From: CAZHHM01 sp964532225 | Lineage (GTDB): Bacteria; Margulisbacteria; WOR-1; JAKLHX01 | NCBI GenBank assembly: GCA_964532225.1 | Contig: CAZHHM010000014.1 | Span: forward strand, 1-45,351 | DNA: 45,351 bases | Direction of reading: 5' to 3' | Shown: piece by piece, positions 24,151 through 33,080 of the stretch | Layout: each line of letters begins with the position of its first letter | Position numbering within the stretch: the stretch's first letter is position 1 | Notes under the pieces: model-generated | What the model was told of the DNA's origin: nothing | Database searches by the model: none | The model's input: only the letters and a program-made list of their open reading frames with translations | Made by a program: the position numbers and the translations under genes

Positions 24151-25521
24151 TCAAGCTCCTGTTGAAAGGTCCTTTCCTGCAGACAGGAGCTTTTTTACGC
24201 TTTCCTGCGAATATGATTCGCAATATATCCTCAATAGAGGTTCAGTGCCGGAAGCCCTGAACAGGATCCAGCTTCCGTCAGACAGGAGCAGCTTAGTCCC
24301 GTCAAGCCTTTCCACCGATACGACATTGCTGCCTCCGAAAGATCTGGGGGTGTCCTTTTCAAGCAGCTTTACAACCTTTTCCTTCTGTTCTTGGTCCAGA
24401 TGGAGATCAAGTCTGTCATAGTAGAACCTACCGTAAACCTTTGAGATGTCATCAAGGACCTCGTTCAACGGCATCTGTTCGCAGGCCATCAGCTCAAGCA
24501 GATACAGTGCTGCCAGGAGCGCATCCCTTTCGGGTATGTGCGTCCCGAACCCCATGCCGCCGCTCTCCTCGCCGCCAAGCATCACCTTCTCCCTGAGCAT
24601 GATGTCGCAGATGTATTTGAACCCGATCGGTGTTTCGTGCATCTTAAGCGAGTATCTTGCGGCCATTTTGTCTATCAGCTTTGTCATGTTGAACGTTTTT
24701 ATTATGGAACCTTCGGCATGTTTGTTCTTTAACAGGTGGAAAAGTAGCAGAACGTATACCTGATGAGTATTGATAAATACCCCATCATCACCGACCGCCC
24801 CGATCCTGTCAGAGTCACCGTCAAGCGCCAGTCCCACCTTCATTCCTGACCTGCATAGTTCCATGAGTTTGCCAAGATTAGGGGTTATAGGCTCAGGATT
24901 GATCCCGCCGAAGCCGGTGTCGCGCTTGTGGTTGATCTCCGTGATCTTGACATCCCGACCAAGTATCTCAGGCAGATAACCGCTGCCGCTGCCGTACATC
25001 GGGTCGACAAAAATATCAAGGCCGGCTTTTTTTATGGCCTCAAGGTCTACGAATTTACGGATATCATCGATGTAATATGACCTGGGATCGAAAATTGATA
25101 TGCTGCCTCCGGACCTTTCCGGAGGTGCCGATCCGATCAGGGACTCCACGGCTTTTGTTATCTCGGGCGTGGCTGACCCTCCGTAGGGGCCTTTGATCTT
25201 GAAGCCGTTCCATTCCGGCGGGTTGTGGCTTGCGGTTATCATGACTCCGGCGCAGGCCTTTATCCTTTTTACATGGTAAGAAACGACAGGGGAAGGACAG
25301 GACCGGTCGGTGAGCATCACTTTTTTGCCTGAGGCACATACTGCCTCGGCTGCGATCCGGGCAAAATCCTCGCTTCTTGCTCGGTTATCATAGCCCACTA
25401 CCACCGGGCCTTCGATATCTTTCAGATGCCGGGACAGTGCGTCCGCGACGGACTTAACGTTCTCGTCCGTGAAATCCCCGGACATAAGCGCTCTCCATCC
25501 GTCAGTGCCGAACTTTATCAT
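24151..25521 (-). CDS. phosphoglucomutase/phosphomannomutase family protein
   Basis: Alpha-D-phosphohexomutase of 456 residues. The phosphoserine loop TASHNPPEWNGFKIKGP (about 92-108), metal loop DGDSDRIGA (about 230), sugar-binding loop GGEESGGMG (about 310) and C-terminal phosphate loop RASGTEPLLRIYCES are all present. The N-terminus MIKFGTDGWRA is the family start and fixes the start at 25521; a longer in-frame version would overlap the upstream PBP gene over its whole extension. The start overlaps the PBP stop by one base (TAATG), with GAGGAGG upstream. Substrate (glucose, mannose or glucosamine phosphate) not resolved. Confidence 0.92.
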   Translation of the reverse strand: MIKFGTDGWRALMSGDFTDENVKSVADALSRHLKDIEGPVVVGYDNRARSEDFARIAAEAVCASGKKVMLTDRSCPSPVVSYHVKRIKACAGVMITASHNPPEWNGFKIKGPYGGSATPEITKAVESLIGSAPPERSGGSISIFDPRSYYIDDIRKFVDLEAIKKAGLDIFVDPMYGSGSGYLPEILGRDVKITEINHKRDTGFGGINPEPITPNLGKLMELCRSGMKVGLALDGDSDRIGAVGDDGVFINTHQVYVLLLFHLLKNKHAEGSIIKTFNMTKLIDKMAARYSLKMHETPIGFKYICDIMLREKVMLGGEESGGMGFGTHIPERDALLAALYLLELMACEQMPLNEVLDDISKVYGRFYYDRLDLHLDQEQKEKVVKLLEKDTPRSFGGSNVVSVERLDGTKLLLSDGSWILFRASGTEPLLRIYCESYSQESVKKLLSAGKDLSTGA

Positions 25522-27578
25522 TAAAAAGCCTCCTCTCCGAAGTCCTCCTGGGCAGGGGAAGGATCCTGAGATGAGTGGTCGATATCGCAGGAAGAACGAG
25601 GTTCTTTTCCTTTTACAAAAGCGGCCCATTTTACCTTGTTCGGAGGGCATGCCGAAGTAGCAAGCTTTCCTGAGATCGTGCAAATACTTGCTCCGATCAT
25701 GTTCATCGGCCTGTTAAAGTCCTCGACAGGTACGTCTGCCAGGGCTTTGTCCATGAAAGCTTTCCACATCCTCGGGCATACACCTACCTCGGCTACACCG
25801 GTCATAGGACGGTTGTTGTCGTTGCCGACCCAGACGCCGGCTGCCAGTTGCGGCACAAACCCTATGAACCATGCATCCTTAAAGCTTTGCGATGTGCCTG
25901 TCTTTGCCGCAGCAGGCCTTGAGATCTTAGCCCTTCTGCCAGTTCCGCTGTTTATTACGCCTTTCATCATGTCTATCATTATGTTGGCGATCTCGGGCTC
26001 GATCACGCGTACAGGGGAGAGCTCGACCTCCTCCAGCACTTTGCCGTCATGGTCCGTCACTCTGGTTATCGACACCGGCGGGTTCTTTATGCCTTGAGTG
26101 GCCAGCACGCCGTATGCTGATGTCATCTCAAGAAGGTTGACATCGGACGTTCCCAGGGCAAGCGAAAGGTTCGGTTGAAGAGGGGAGCGGATCCCCATTC
26201 TTTGTGCGAGATCTACCACATGGTCGGCGCCGACAAGCTGCAGGACCCTTAATGCGGGTATATTGAGGGAATTTTCAAGAGCATATCTTATAGTGACCGG
26301 GCCTCTGAACTTCTTGTCGAAATTATTAGGTCTCCATTTGCCGTCCGGATGTTCGCTGTCCGGGTATACATCAAATGTTACAGGCGTATCATCAACGATA
26401 TCCCCCGGAGAGATCATGCCTCTTTCGAGTGCGGCGGTATAGACGAATACCTTGAATGATGACCCCGGAGATCTTTTTGCCTGTGTGACCCTGTTGTACT
26501 CGCTCTTGTCGATATTCGCACCTCCGACCATTGCAAGGATATAGCCCGTATTTGGGTCTAATGCGACCATAGCGGCCTGTCCGAACCTGTACTTTGTGCC
26601 TTCTTTTGTTATAAAATCGTCCACCGTCTCTTCCGCGATCTTTTGTAAAGGCATGAATAGCGATGTATGTATCCTCAGTCCGCCTTTGTATACAATATCC
26701 CTGCCGTACTTGTCTATGAGCTGGTTTATCACATAGGTGGTGAAATAAGGAGCGTTGAACTTGTACTTGTTGATCTTTTCCATCGAAAGGTTGATCTTTT
26801 CCTTGTCGGCTTCCCGTGATTCCTTATCGGATATCATGCCAAGTCTCTTCATTTTGTTGAGAACAGAGCTCCTTATCTCCATTGCCAGAGCGAAGTTCTT
26901 GTAGGGGGAGTATTTTTCGGGTCTGGACAGTATCCCGGCCATTAAGCTTGCCTCTCCGAGCGTTAGGGAATCAGCGTGTTTCCCGAAGAAGACCTGGGAT
27001 GCCGCGTCCGCTCCAAAAGTGTTGTGGCCCCAGAACACCTGATTAAGGTACATCTCAAGGATCTCGTCCTTTGTGAACCGCTTCTCGAGCTCGATGGCCA
27101 GGGCCATCTCGGTGAGCTTTCTGGCAAAGGTCTTTTTATTCGACAGGAACAATGTCCTTGCAAGCTGTTGGGTGATCGTGCTGCCTCCCTGAGCTTTTCT
27201 GCCGCTTACGATATTTACTATGACAGCGCGGACAATGGCCTTGAAGGATACCCCTTTATGGTGATAAAAATCACTGTCTTCCGAAGCAATTACGGCTTTG
27301 ATAAGATACGGTGAAATACTCGACAGGGGGACCGTTATGCGGTTCTCGTCGCCATGTATCGTGCCGAGCACCGTACCGTCGGATGAATAGATTATCGATG
27401 ATTCTATCGGCGCGAGATTGTTGAGAGAGGAAACTGACGGCAGCTGCAAAGAAACGATAAGTATTAGCGCCAGAAGAGCTGCCATGGCCGCCAGCAGTAC
27501 GCCGACGATTATCCGAAAGACCAAAGGATTTGACCTTTTGGGCTTCTTCCTTGCCCTCCTGCGCGGATGTGTATTCAC
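25521..27578 (-). CDS. class A penicillin-binding protein (PBP1a type)
   Basis: Bifunctional peptidoglycan synthase, 685 residues. A basic cytoplasmic start and a membrane helix (about 20-45) precede the GT51 glycosyltransferase domain with EDSDFYHHKG (about 98) and GGSTITQQLAR. The transpeptidase domain has SSFK (about residue 372), ENSLN and KTGTSQSFKDAWFIG (about 555). The C-terminus has an extra Cys-containing tail (CTISGKLATSACPP), seen in many PBP1a proteins. The GTG start lies 8 nt after a TATAAT, so the mRNA is probably leaderless. Divergent from aroQ. Confidence 0.95.
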   Translation of the reverse strand: MNTHPRRRARKKPKRSNPLVFRIIVGVLLAAMAALLALILIVSLQLPSVSSLNNLAPIESSIIYSSDGTVLGTIHGDENRITVPLSSISPYLIKAVIASEDSDFYHHKGVSFKAIVRAVIVNIVSGRKAQGGSTITQQLARTLFLSNKKTFARKLTEMALAIELEKRFTKDEILEMYLNQVFWGHNTFGADAASQVFFGKHADSLTLGEASLMAGILSRPEKYSPYKNFALAMEIRSSVLNKMKRLGMISDKESREADKEKINLSMEKINKYKFNAPYFTTYVINQLIDKYGRDIVYKGGLRIHTSLFMPLQKIAEETVDDFITKEGTKYRFGQAAMVALDPNTGYILAMVGGANIDKSEYNRVTQAKRSPGSSFKVFVYTAALERGMISPGDIVDDTPVTFDVYPDSEHPDGKWRPNNFDKKFRGPVTIRYALENSLNIPALRVLQLVGADHVVDLAQRMGIRSPLQPNLSLALGTSDVNLLEMTSAYGVLATQGIKNPPVSITRVTDHDGKVLEEVELSPVRVIEPEIANIMIDMMKGVINSGTGRRAKISRPAAAKTGTSQSFKDAWFIGFVPQLAAGVWVGNDNNRPMTGVAEVGVCPRMWKAFMDKALADVPVEDFNRPMNMIGASICTISGKLATSACPPNKVKWAAFVKGKEPRSSCDIDHSSQDPSPAQEDFGEEAF

Positions 27579-27585
27579 GTGTCAT

Positions 27586-27591
27586 ATTATA
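27586..27591 (-). promoter_or_regulatory. -10 element of class A PBP gene
   Basis: TATAAT on the minus strand; its last base is 8 nt before the GTG start. No ribosome-binding site in between. Confidence 0.55.
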
Positions 27592-27633
27592 ACAAAATAT
27601 ATACATGAGTTTGCACGTATATACCCGCCGTGT

Positions 27634-27639
27634 TAAAAT
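27634..27639 (+). promoter_or_regulatory. -10 element of aroQ
   Basis: TAAAAT followed by CTTTCC, ending 11 nt before ATG 27650, so the predicted leader is about 4 nt with no Shine-Dalgarno sequence. Confidence 0.45.
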
Positions 27640-27649
27640 CTTTCCAATT

Positions 27650-28084
27650 ATGAAAAAAATACTTATTATACACGGGCCGAACCTCAATCTTCTGGGCCAA
27701 AGGGAAACTTCTGTTTACGGAGAAGTCACAATGGAGCAGATAAACTCCGAAATTTCCAAAGAAGCATCTTCGCTTGGGCTTGAGGCCGATTTTTATCAAA
27801 GCAATGTAGAGGGGGAGATCGTCAACAGGATACAGCAGGCAAAAGGCGTCTTTGAGGCGATCATACTGAACCCGGGAGGCTATACGCATTACAGCGTCGC
27901 GATCAGGGATGCGATCTCTGCTGTCAGCATACCTACTATTGAGGTCCATCTGTCAAATATATATTCTCGAGAGGAATTCAGGCAGAGATCTCTCATTGCC
28001 CCGGTATCTGCAGGTCAGATCGCCGGTTTCGGGAAAGATTCATACCTTCTTGCTGTCAGGGCGGCTGCCGGCATCATTAAATAA
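27650..28084 (+). CDS. aroQ: 3-dehydroquinate dehydratase, type II
   Basis: Third step of the shikimate pathway. 144 residues counted from ATG 27650, where the family start KKILIIHGPNLNLLGQRE begins; a longer frame to 27605 would cover the promoter and is rejected. Catalytic Tyr is in SVYG, the Asn/His loop in LNPGGYTHYSVAIRDA, and the Glu-x-His in IEVHLSNIYSREEFR. Followed directly by the M24 peptidase gene with no gap, so probably the first gene of a long operon. Confidence 0.96.
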   Translation: MKKILIIHGPNLNLLGQRETSVYGEVTMEQINSEISKEASSLGLEADFYQSNVEGEIVNRIQQAKGVFEAIILNPGGYTHYSVAIRDAISAVSIPTIEVHLSNIYSREEFRQRSLIAPVSAGQIAGFGKDSYLLAVRAAAGIIK

Positions 28085-28750
28085 ATGCCTCATAAAGACC
28101 TCGGATCGATCAGAAGAGCTGCAAGGATCGCTTCTGACATCGCAGAAAAGTTACCTTCGATACTAGTCCCGGGCATAACCGAGAAAGAAGTGGCTTCATG
28201 GATCAGAAAAGAGATCAAAGCTGCAGGGGGTGAAGGCGAGTCTTTCAGGATAATAGTGTCATCGGGAAAAAGGTCAAGCCTTGTGCACGGATACGCGACC
28301 ATGAAGGTCATCCGCAAGAGAGAGCAGGTGCTCGTTGATTTCGGGGTCAGATGCGGCGAAATGCGTTCGGATATCTCAAGGACGTATTTTGTCGGGCCTG
28401 CCGACAAAAAGCAAAGAAATATATACAATACCGTTCTTTCAGCCCAGAACGCAGCGATAAACAAAGTAAGGGCAGGGATGCATGTGAGCAAGGTTGACCT
28501 GGCCGCCAGAGATCTTCTCAGATCAAAAGGTTATTCAAAAGAATTCCCTCATTCTACGGGGCACGGCATAGGGAAAAGAGTACACCAGTCCCCGAGGATT
28601 TCATGGAAAAGTGGTGATATCCTTAAAGCAGGGGATGTGATCACGATAGAACCCGGAATTTATATCAAGGGATGGGGAGGGGTCAGGATAGAGGATATGC
28701 TTATCGTTACCCGGACAGGACATTCTATGCTCACGAAAGCGTCAAAATGA
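28085..28750 (+). CDS. M24 family metallopeptidase (aminopeptidase P/MetAP-like)
   Basis: 221 residues: the pita-bread catalytic domain only, without the N-terminal creatinase-like domain of full aminopeptidase P. Metal ligands are visible as Asp in LVDFGVRC, Asp in MRSDISRTYF, His in HSTGHGIGKRVHQSP, Glu in TIEPGIYI and Glu in VRIEDM. The HSTGHGIG form points to the Xaa-Pro aminopeptidase branch. Starts immediately after the aroQ stop and overlaps ispD (ATGA). Confidence 0.9.
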   Translation: MPHKDLGSIRRAARIASDIAEKLPSILVPGITEKEVASWIRKEIKAAGGEGESFRIIVSSGKRSSLVHGYATMKVIRKREQVLVDFGVRCGEMRSDISRTYFVGPADKKQRNIYNTVLSAQNAAINKVRAGMHVSKVDLAARDLLRSKGYSKEFPHSTGHGIGKRVHQSPRISWKSGDILKAGDVITIEPGIYIKGWGGVRIEDMLIVTRTGHSMLTKASK

Positions 28751-29433
28751 AAGTATCAGCTGTCATAGCGGCAGGAGGTGCGGGGACCCGTATGGGGACC
28801 CCCGAAGGGAAGATGTTCGTTGAGATCGGAGGGAAGCCGGTGCTTTTGCATACTATCAAAGCTTTTGACTCTATCGAGATAATTGGCGACATCATAGTAT
28901 GCCTGCCCGCAAAGGATATCACTAAGGTCGGAGAAATGATATCCCGTGAGAATATCAAAAAACCGGTACAGCTTGTCGAAGGCGGCCCTACCAGGCAAGC
29001 TTCCGTTCATAACGGGCTTCTGTCACTTTCTCCGGAAACAGAGATGGTCGTCATACATGACGGCGCAAGGCCTTTTGTCACTAAAGAAATCGTCATAAAC
29101 TCCATCAGTGAAGCAAAGGCCTGCGGAGCGGTAATAGTTGGTGTCCCGGTAAAGGATACTATTAAGACCGTCACGGATGACAAGCTCATATCTAATACAT
29201 TGCAGAGGGACCGTCTCTGGAGCGTGCAGACACCGCAGACCTTCAAAAAAGCGCTCATAACGGAGGCTCATGAAGAGGCAAAGAACCTCAGGATCAATGC
29301 GACCGACGATGCGGCCCTTGTAGAGCGCCTGGGCGCAAGGGTGAAGATGATAATGGGCTCTTATGAGAATATTAAGATAACCACTCCTGAAGATGTGGTG
29401 CTGGGAGAAGCGATATTACGATCAAGGCAATAA
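28747..29433 (+). CDS. ispD: 2-C-methyl-D-erythritol 4-phosphate cytidylyltransferase
   Basis: Third step of the MEP isoprenoid pathway, supplying undecaprenyl phosphate among others. 228 residues from ATG 28747. N-terminal nucleotide loop AVIAAGGAGTRMG, with Arg and Lys in GTPEGKMF; then VVIHDGARPFV, VPVKDTIK, and LWSVQTPQTFK. Start chosen by the conserved N-terminus and ATGA overlap with the previous gene; an earlier in-frame start at 28672 would lie well inside the peptidase gene. Confidence 0.95.
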   Translation: MKVSAVIAAGGAGTRMGTPEGKMFVEIGGKPVLLHTIKAFDSIEIIGDIIVCLPAKDITKVGEMISRENIKKPVQLVEGGPTRQASVHNGLLSLSPETEMVVIHDGARPFVTKEIVINSISEAKACGAVIVGVPVKDTIKTVTDDKLISNTLQRDRLWSVQTPQTFKKALITEAHEEAKNLRINATDDAALVERLGARVKMIMGSYENIKITTPEDVVLGEAILRSRQ

Positions 29434-29765
29434 CTATCGGCCTGTCCGCTGGGCTCGTCAGCGGTCTGGTAGGTCTTGGCGGAGGCATAGTGCTGGTCCC
29501 CGCAATGGTGTATTTCTTAAGGTTCGGGCAGCATGTCGCGCAGGGAACATCGCTACTTGCGATAATCCCGACAGCGTTTGTCGCTGCCACAGTGTACGGG
29601 GTGACCGGACATATAGATCTTAATACCGGAGCATGGATAGCTGCCGCCGGAATGGTGGGAGGGTTCTTTGGCAGCTCTTTTGCGAATAAGATGGATGAGG
29701 GCACATTAAAGCTCGTATATGCTTTCTTTATGCTGTTGATCGGAATTAAAATGATAACGGGGTAG
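29415..29765 (+). CDS. half-size TauE/SafE (TSUP) membrane protein, first copy
   Basis: About 116 residues, four predicted helices: one half of a normal TauE/SafE protein (about 250 residues). The repeat motif GLVGLGGGIVLVPAM and then AQGTSLLAIIPTAFVAA are typical. The open frame between the stop at 29388 and ATG 29490 already encodes conserved residues, and it has no ATG, GTG or TTG before the motif. ATT 29415, 7 nt after GGAG at 29404-29407, is the best start. Starting at ATG 29490 would delete the first helix and the GGG motif. Overlaps the end of ispD. Confidence 0.78.
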   Translation: MTIKAITIGLSAGLVSGLVGLGGGIVLVPAMVYFLRFGQHVAQGTSLLAIIPTAFVAATVYGVTGHIDLNTGAWIAAAGMVGGFFGSSFANKMDEGTLKLVYAFFMLLIGIKMITG

Positions 29766-29769
29766 ATCT

Positions 29770-30150
29770 ATGGAACTCAGCACTTTGATCATATCAATAT
29801 TGACTGGTCTTTCAGCCGGGATCCTCAGCGGTCTGCTCGGGGTAGGCGGCGGGACCATAATAATACCGTCACTGGTGTTCCTGATGGGAGTATCTCAACA
29901 GACAGCGCAGGGGATATCCCTGCTTGTGATCGTTCCCACGGCCATGATAGGGGCTTACGGATATTTCTTAAAAGGTAAAATATCACTTAAAACAGGCCTT
30001 TTGCTCGGTTCCGGCGCTGTTGTGGGGTCAGCACTGGGTTCTCTTATCGCGGTCAATCTGCAGAGCGGGGACCTGCGCAGGATATTCGGCGTGTTCATGA
30101 TAGTGGTAGGATTAAAGGTGTTATATGACGTACTATCCGGAAAAAAATGA
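29770..30150 (+). CDS. half-size TauE/SafE (TSUP) membrane protein, second copy
   Basis: 126 residues, four predicted helices, with GLLGVGGGTIIIPSLVF (about 22-38) and AQGISLLVIVPTAMIG. It aligns along its whole length with the preceding gene, so the two are tandem paralogues, each one repeat of the TSUP fold. Together they could build one eight-helix transporter. Full-length relatives move sulfite, sulfonates or other organic anions; the substrate here is not known. Overlaps trpE by 26 bp. Confidence 0.82.
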   Translation: MELSTLIISILTGLSAGILSGLLGVGGGTIIIPSLVFLMGVSQQTAQGISLLVIVPTAMIGAYGYFLKGKISLKTGLLLGSGAVVGSALGSLIAVNLQSGDLRRIFGVFMIVVGLKVLYDVLSGKK

Positions 30151-31591
30151 TTTCTTAAAGATCGCGAAAAAAGGGACCGTCATCCCCGTTTTCAGGGAGA
30201 TCGTGGCGGATACGGAAACCCCTGTTTCTGCGTATTCCAAAGTATCGGGCAAATACTCCTTCCTTCTCGAAAGCGTGGAAGGCGGGGAGAACATCGCCAG
30301 ATACTCGATAATCGGGACAGGCCCGTACAAAGTATTTGAGTCAAAAGGAAGAAAGATCAAGATAACTTCGCCGGGGAAACAAAGCACGCAGGTCTTGGAC
30401 GGAGACCCTTTTGCAGTGCTCAAGGAGCTGATGTCCGAATATCGGTCCGTAAAGCACAAAGGTGCCCCCAGGTTCCATGGCGGTGCAGTCGGCTATATAG
30501 GGTATGATTCGATACGGTTCATTGAGGATATTCCGGACAGCGCTCCGGATGAGCTTAACGTGCCGGATATCCTGATGATGCTTTCTGACACTATCCTGCT
30601 GTTCGATCACGTCAAGCACAAGATAATGGTATTTGCCCATGCGAGGATCGGGGGAGACCCTTCATCTGAGTATGACAAAGCGGTAAGGCGTATTGATACG
30701 ATGATCGACCGGCTGAGGACCGGCCGCAACCTTAAACCGCTTGAGACCGGGCCGCGCCCGGAACCGCTTAAGATCACCTCTAATATGACAAAGCAGGCTT
30801 TCACCTCCATGGTAAGGAAAGCAAAGGATTATATCCTCAAAGGCGACATTATTCAGGTCGTGCTCTCACAGAGGATAACGGCAAGGTCGAAAGCAGACAC
30901 ATTCGATATGTACAGATCGTTAAGGATGCTGAACCCTTCACCGTACATGTACTATTTCGATATGGGAGATTTCAAGGTCATCGGATCATCTCCTGAGATA
31001 ATGGTCCGGCTTGAAGGCAAAAAGGCGACAGTACGCCCTATAGCCGGCACTGCACTAAGGGGGTCTGATGATGACGAGGATGCCAAAATCTCTAAAGCTC
31101 TGCTGTCCGACCCAAAAGAAAAAGCGGAACACATCATGCTCGTCGATCTGGCAAGGAACGATCTTGGAAGGGTCTGTACCCGGGGCAGCGTAAAGGTGGA
31201 TGAGCTGATGGAGGTCGAAAAATATTCGCATGTGATGCATATCGTCTCGAACGTTACCGGTGATCTGGATATTAAGCACGACGCATTCTCTTTGTTCCGT
31301 GCGTCCTTCCCTGCGGGAACGGTCTCCGGCGCTCCGAAGGTGAGAGCGATGCAGATAATCGACGAGCTTGAGAACACAAAGCGAGGCATCTATGCAGGAG
31401 CAGTGGGATATTTTGATTTCGACGGGAACCTTGACTCATGCATCGCCATAAGGACTATAGTGGTCAAGAACGGCAGTGTCCATATCCAGGCAGGGGCGGG
31501 AATAGTTGCTGATTCGGTCCCTCTGAAGGAATACAATGAATCTCTCAACAAGGCAAGAGCGCTGATCAAGGCAGTGGAGATGGTATCCTGA
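30125..31591 (+). CDS. trpE: anthranilate synthase component I
   Basis: Chorismate-using enzyme of tryptophan synthesis, 488 residues. An N-terminal LLES motif at about 49-52 is the tryptophan feedback site. The chorismate-binding domain has PIAGTALRG (family PIAGTRRRG), LVDLARNDLGRVC and ASFPAGTVSGAPKVRAM. No trpG or other trp gene follows, so the glutaminase partner must be elsewhere. It could act as an aminodeoxychorismate synthase, but the LLES motif favours TrpE. Confidence 0.9.
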   Translation: MTYYPEKNDFLKIAKKGTVIPVFREIVADTETPVSAYSKVSGKYSFLLESVEGGENIARYSIIGTGPYKVFESKGRKIKITSPGKQSTQVLDGDPFAVLKELMSEYRSVKHKGAPRFHGGAVGYIGYDSIRFIEDIPDSAPDELNVPDILMMLSDTILLFDHVKHKIMVFAHARIGGDPSSEYDKAVRRIDTMIDRLRTGRNLKPLETGPRPEPLKITSNMTKQAFTSMVRKAKDYILKGDIIQVVLSQRITARSKADTFDMYRSLRMLNPSPYMYYFDMGDFKVIGSSPEIMVRLEGKKATVRPIAGTALRGSDDDEDAKISKALLSDPKEKAEHIMLVDLARNDLGRVCTRGSVKVDELMEVEKYSHVMHIVSNVTGDLDIKHDAFSLFRASFPAGTVSGAPKVRAMQIIDELENTKRGIYAGAVGYFDFDGNLDSCIAIRTIVVKNGSVHIQAGAGIVADSVPLKEYNESLNKARALIKAVEMVS

Positions 31592-32850
31592 TGATAAATT
31601 TCAGGCTTCTCAGGAATTCCGACATGCATCTGTGGGTGTGCATGTTCGCTTTGATAGCCATAGGCTTTCTCTCCATTTATTCTTCCACTTTCGCGATGCT
31701 TTCAAGAAAAGCGGCCATGTTCCCTGAGGCGGGTATCGATCCTCTGATGTTCGTAAAACGCCATTTCTTTACTTTTTTGTTCGGATCGGTCGTGATGTCC
31801 GTTTTGATGTATATCGACTACGGGCATCTAAGATCGCTTTACAAGCTGCTCTACGGGGTCATGATCTTTCTTCTGCTACTGGTCATGGTGGTCGGCTACG
31901 AGAGCTTTGGAGCGCAAAGATGGATCAACCTAGGGCCTTTTTCCTTTCAGCCTTCCGAGATATCAAAGCTGCTTCTGATAATAGTCCTTGCAAAAGTGCT
32001 CGAGAACTCCAAAGACTTTAAGAAGATAGGGGATATGGTACCTGCCTTCGTATTCACGCTTCTGCCTTTCCTTTTTGTCTTTAAGCAGCCGGACCTCGGG
32101 ACCTCTCTTGTGTTCGTTGCGATAATGGCAGGAATGCTCATCTGGGCGCAGGACAACATATTCATACTGCTTCTTCTTTCCACGCCGCTGTTAAGCGCGC
32201 TTTTCAGCCTTAGCACGCCTTTGTGGATCTTCTACCTTGCCGTACTCGGCGTATCGCTCTATTTTTCCCGCGCAAAGGCCTGGGACCTTACCGTACTTAT
32301 GGGCTTGAACACGATAGTCGGACTTATACTTCCGGTCGCATGGCATCTTCTGAAAGAATACCAGAAGAAAAGGCTCCTGATCTTTTTAGACCCTACAGTT
32401 GATCCGTTCGGTGCGGGATATCATACTATACAGTCAAAGATAGCGATCGGGGCAGGAGGCATGTTCGGCACCGGCTTCCTTAAAGGGACTCAGACCCAGC
32501 TGCAATTCATCCCCCAGCAGTGGACAGATTTCATTTTTTCCATGATCGGGGAGGAATTCGGTATGATAGGCGCCGTCCTGGTGATCGCCCTGTTCGGCGT
32601 CCTTATCTGGAGAGCTGTAGTGATAGCCGTCAATGCTAATGACTTCTTTGGCAGCATGCTCGCCAGCGGCATTGCAGCCATGTTCACCTTTCATATGGCC
32701 GTGAACATCGCCATGACGCTTGGTATGGCGCCTGTAGTAGGGATCCCTCTTCCATTCATCAGTTATGGAGGAACATCCCTTATCGTAAGCATGGCTTCTG
32801 TCGGTATACTGCAAAGCATATCTATGAGAAAGGTCAAACTGTTCTTCTAA
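31591..32850 (+). CDS. rodA: rod shape-determining protein RodA (SEDS glycosyltransferase)
   Basis: 419-residue polytopic membrane protein that polymerises peptidoglycan glycan strands in the elongation complex. Motifs: SIYSST near the start, RWINLGPFSFQPSEISKL (about 110-127), the FKQPDLGTSLV segment, DPTVDPFGAGYHTIQSKIAIG (given in two parts in the sequence near 265-285), and PLPFISYGGTS near the C-terminus. The RWI/GPFxFQPSE form indicates RodA rather than FtsW. Overlaps trpE by 1 bp (TGATG). Confidence 0.94.
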   Translation: MINFRLLRNSDMHLWVCMFALIAIGFLSIYSSTFAMLSRKAAMFPEAGIDPLMFVKRHFFTFLFGSVVMSVLMYIDYGHLRSLYKLLYGVMIFLLLLVMVVGYESFGAQRWINLGPFSFQPSEISKLLLIIVLAKVLENSKDFKKIGDMVPAFVFTLLPFLFVFKQPDLGTSLVFVAIMAGMLIWAQDNIFILLLLSTPLLSALFSLSTPLWIFYLAVLGVSLYFSRAKAWDLTVLMGLNTIVGLILPVAWHLLKEYQKKRLLIFLDPTVDPFGAGYHTIQSKIAIGAGGMFGTGFLKGTQTQLQFIPQQWTDFIFSMIGEEFGMIGAVLVIALFGVLIWRAVVIAVNANDFFGSMLASGIAAMFTFHMAVNIAMTLGMAPVVGIPLPFISYGGTSLIVSMASVGILQSISMRKVKLFF

Positions 32851-33080
32851 TGAAAAAAAGGTCTTTTTCCGGAACTATCGACAGGTTCGAAGGTGACTAT
32901 GCCGTATTTACAGATGCTGACGGTTCTAGGCTCGATATACCGTCAGGGATGCTGCCGGAGGATTGCTGTGAGGGCGATATCTTAGATATCAGGTTCATTG
33001 TAAAACCGGACAGGACAAAGGAAGCAAAGGATAAGGTGAAGGGTATGATAGATGAGCTTGCTAAAAGGAAAATCAAATGA
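32850..33080 (+). CDS. DUF3006 family protein
   Basis: 76 residues. A small predicted beta-barrel-like domain in the first 50 residues (GTIDRFEGDYAVFTD, LPEDCCEGDILDI) followed by a Lys-rich helix. Matches the layout of DUF3006, whose function is not established. Start ATG shares its A with the rodA stop TAA. Confidence 0.8.
   Translation: MKKRSFSGTIDRFEGDYAVFTDADGSRLDIPSGMLPEDCCEGDILDIRFIVKPDRTKEAKDKVKGMIDELAKRKIK

Noticed and set aside
25522..25683. N-terminal extension of the phosphohexomutase reading frame
   Set aside because: It lies wholly inside the class A PBP gene on the same strand, while the conserved family start MIKFGTDGWRA with a good ribosome-binding site begins at 25521.
27605..27649. 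Longer aroQ start
   Set aside because: It would include the promoter region and adds residues before the conserved family N-terminus.
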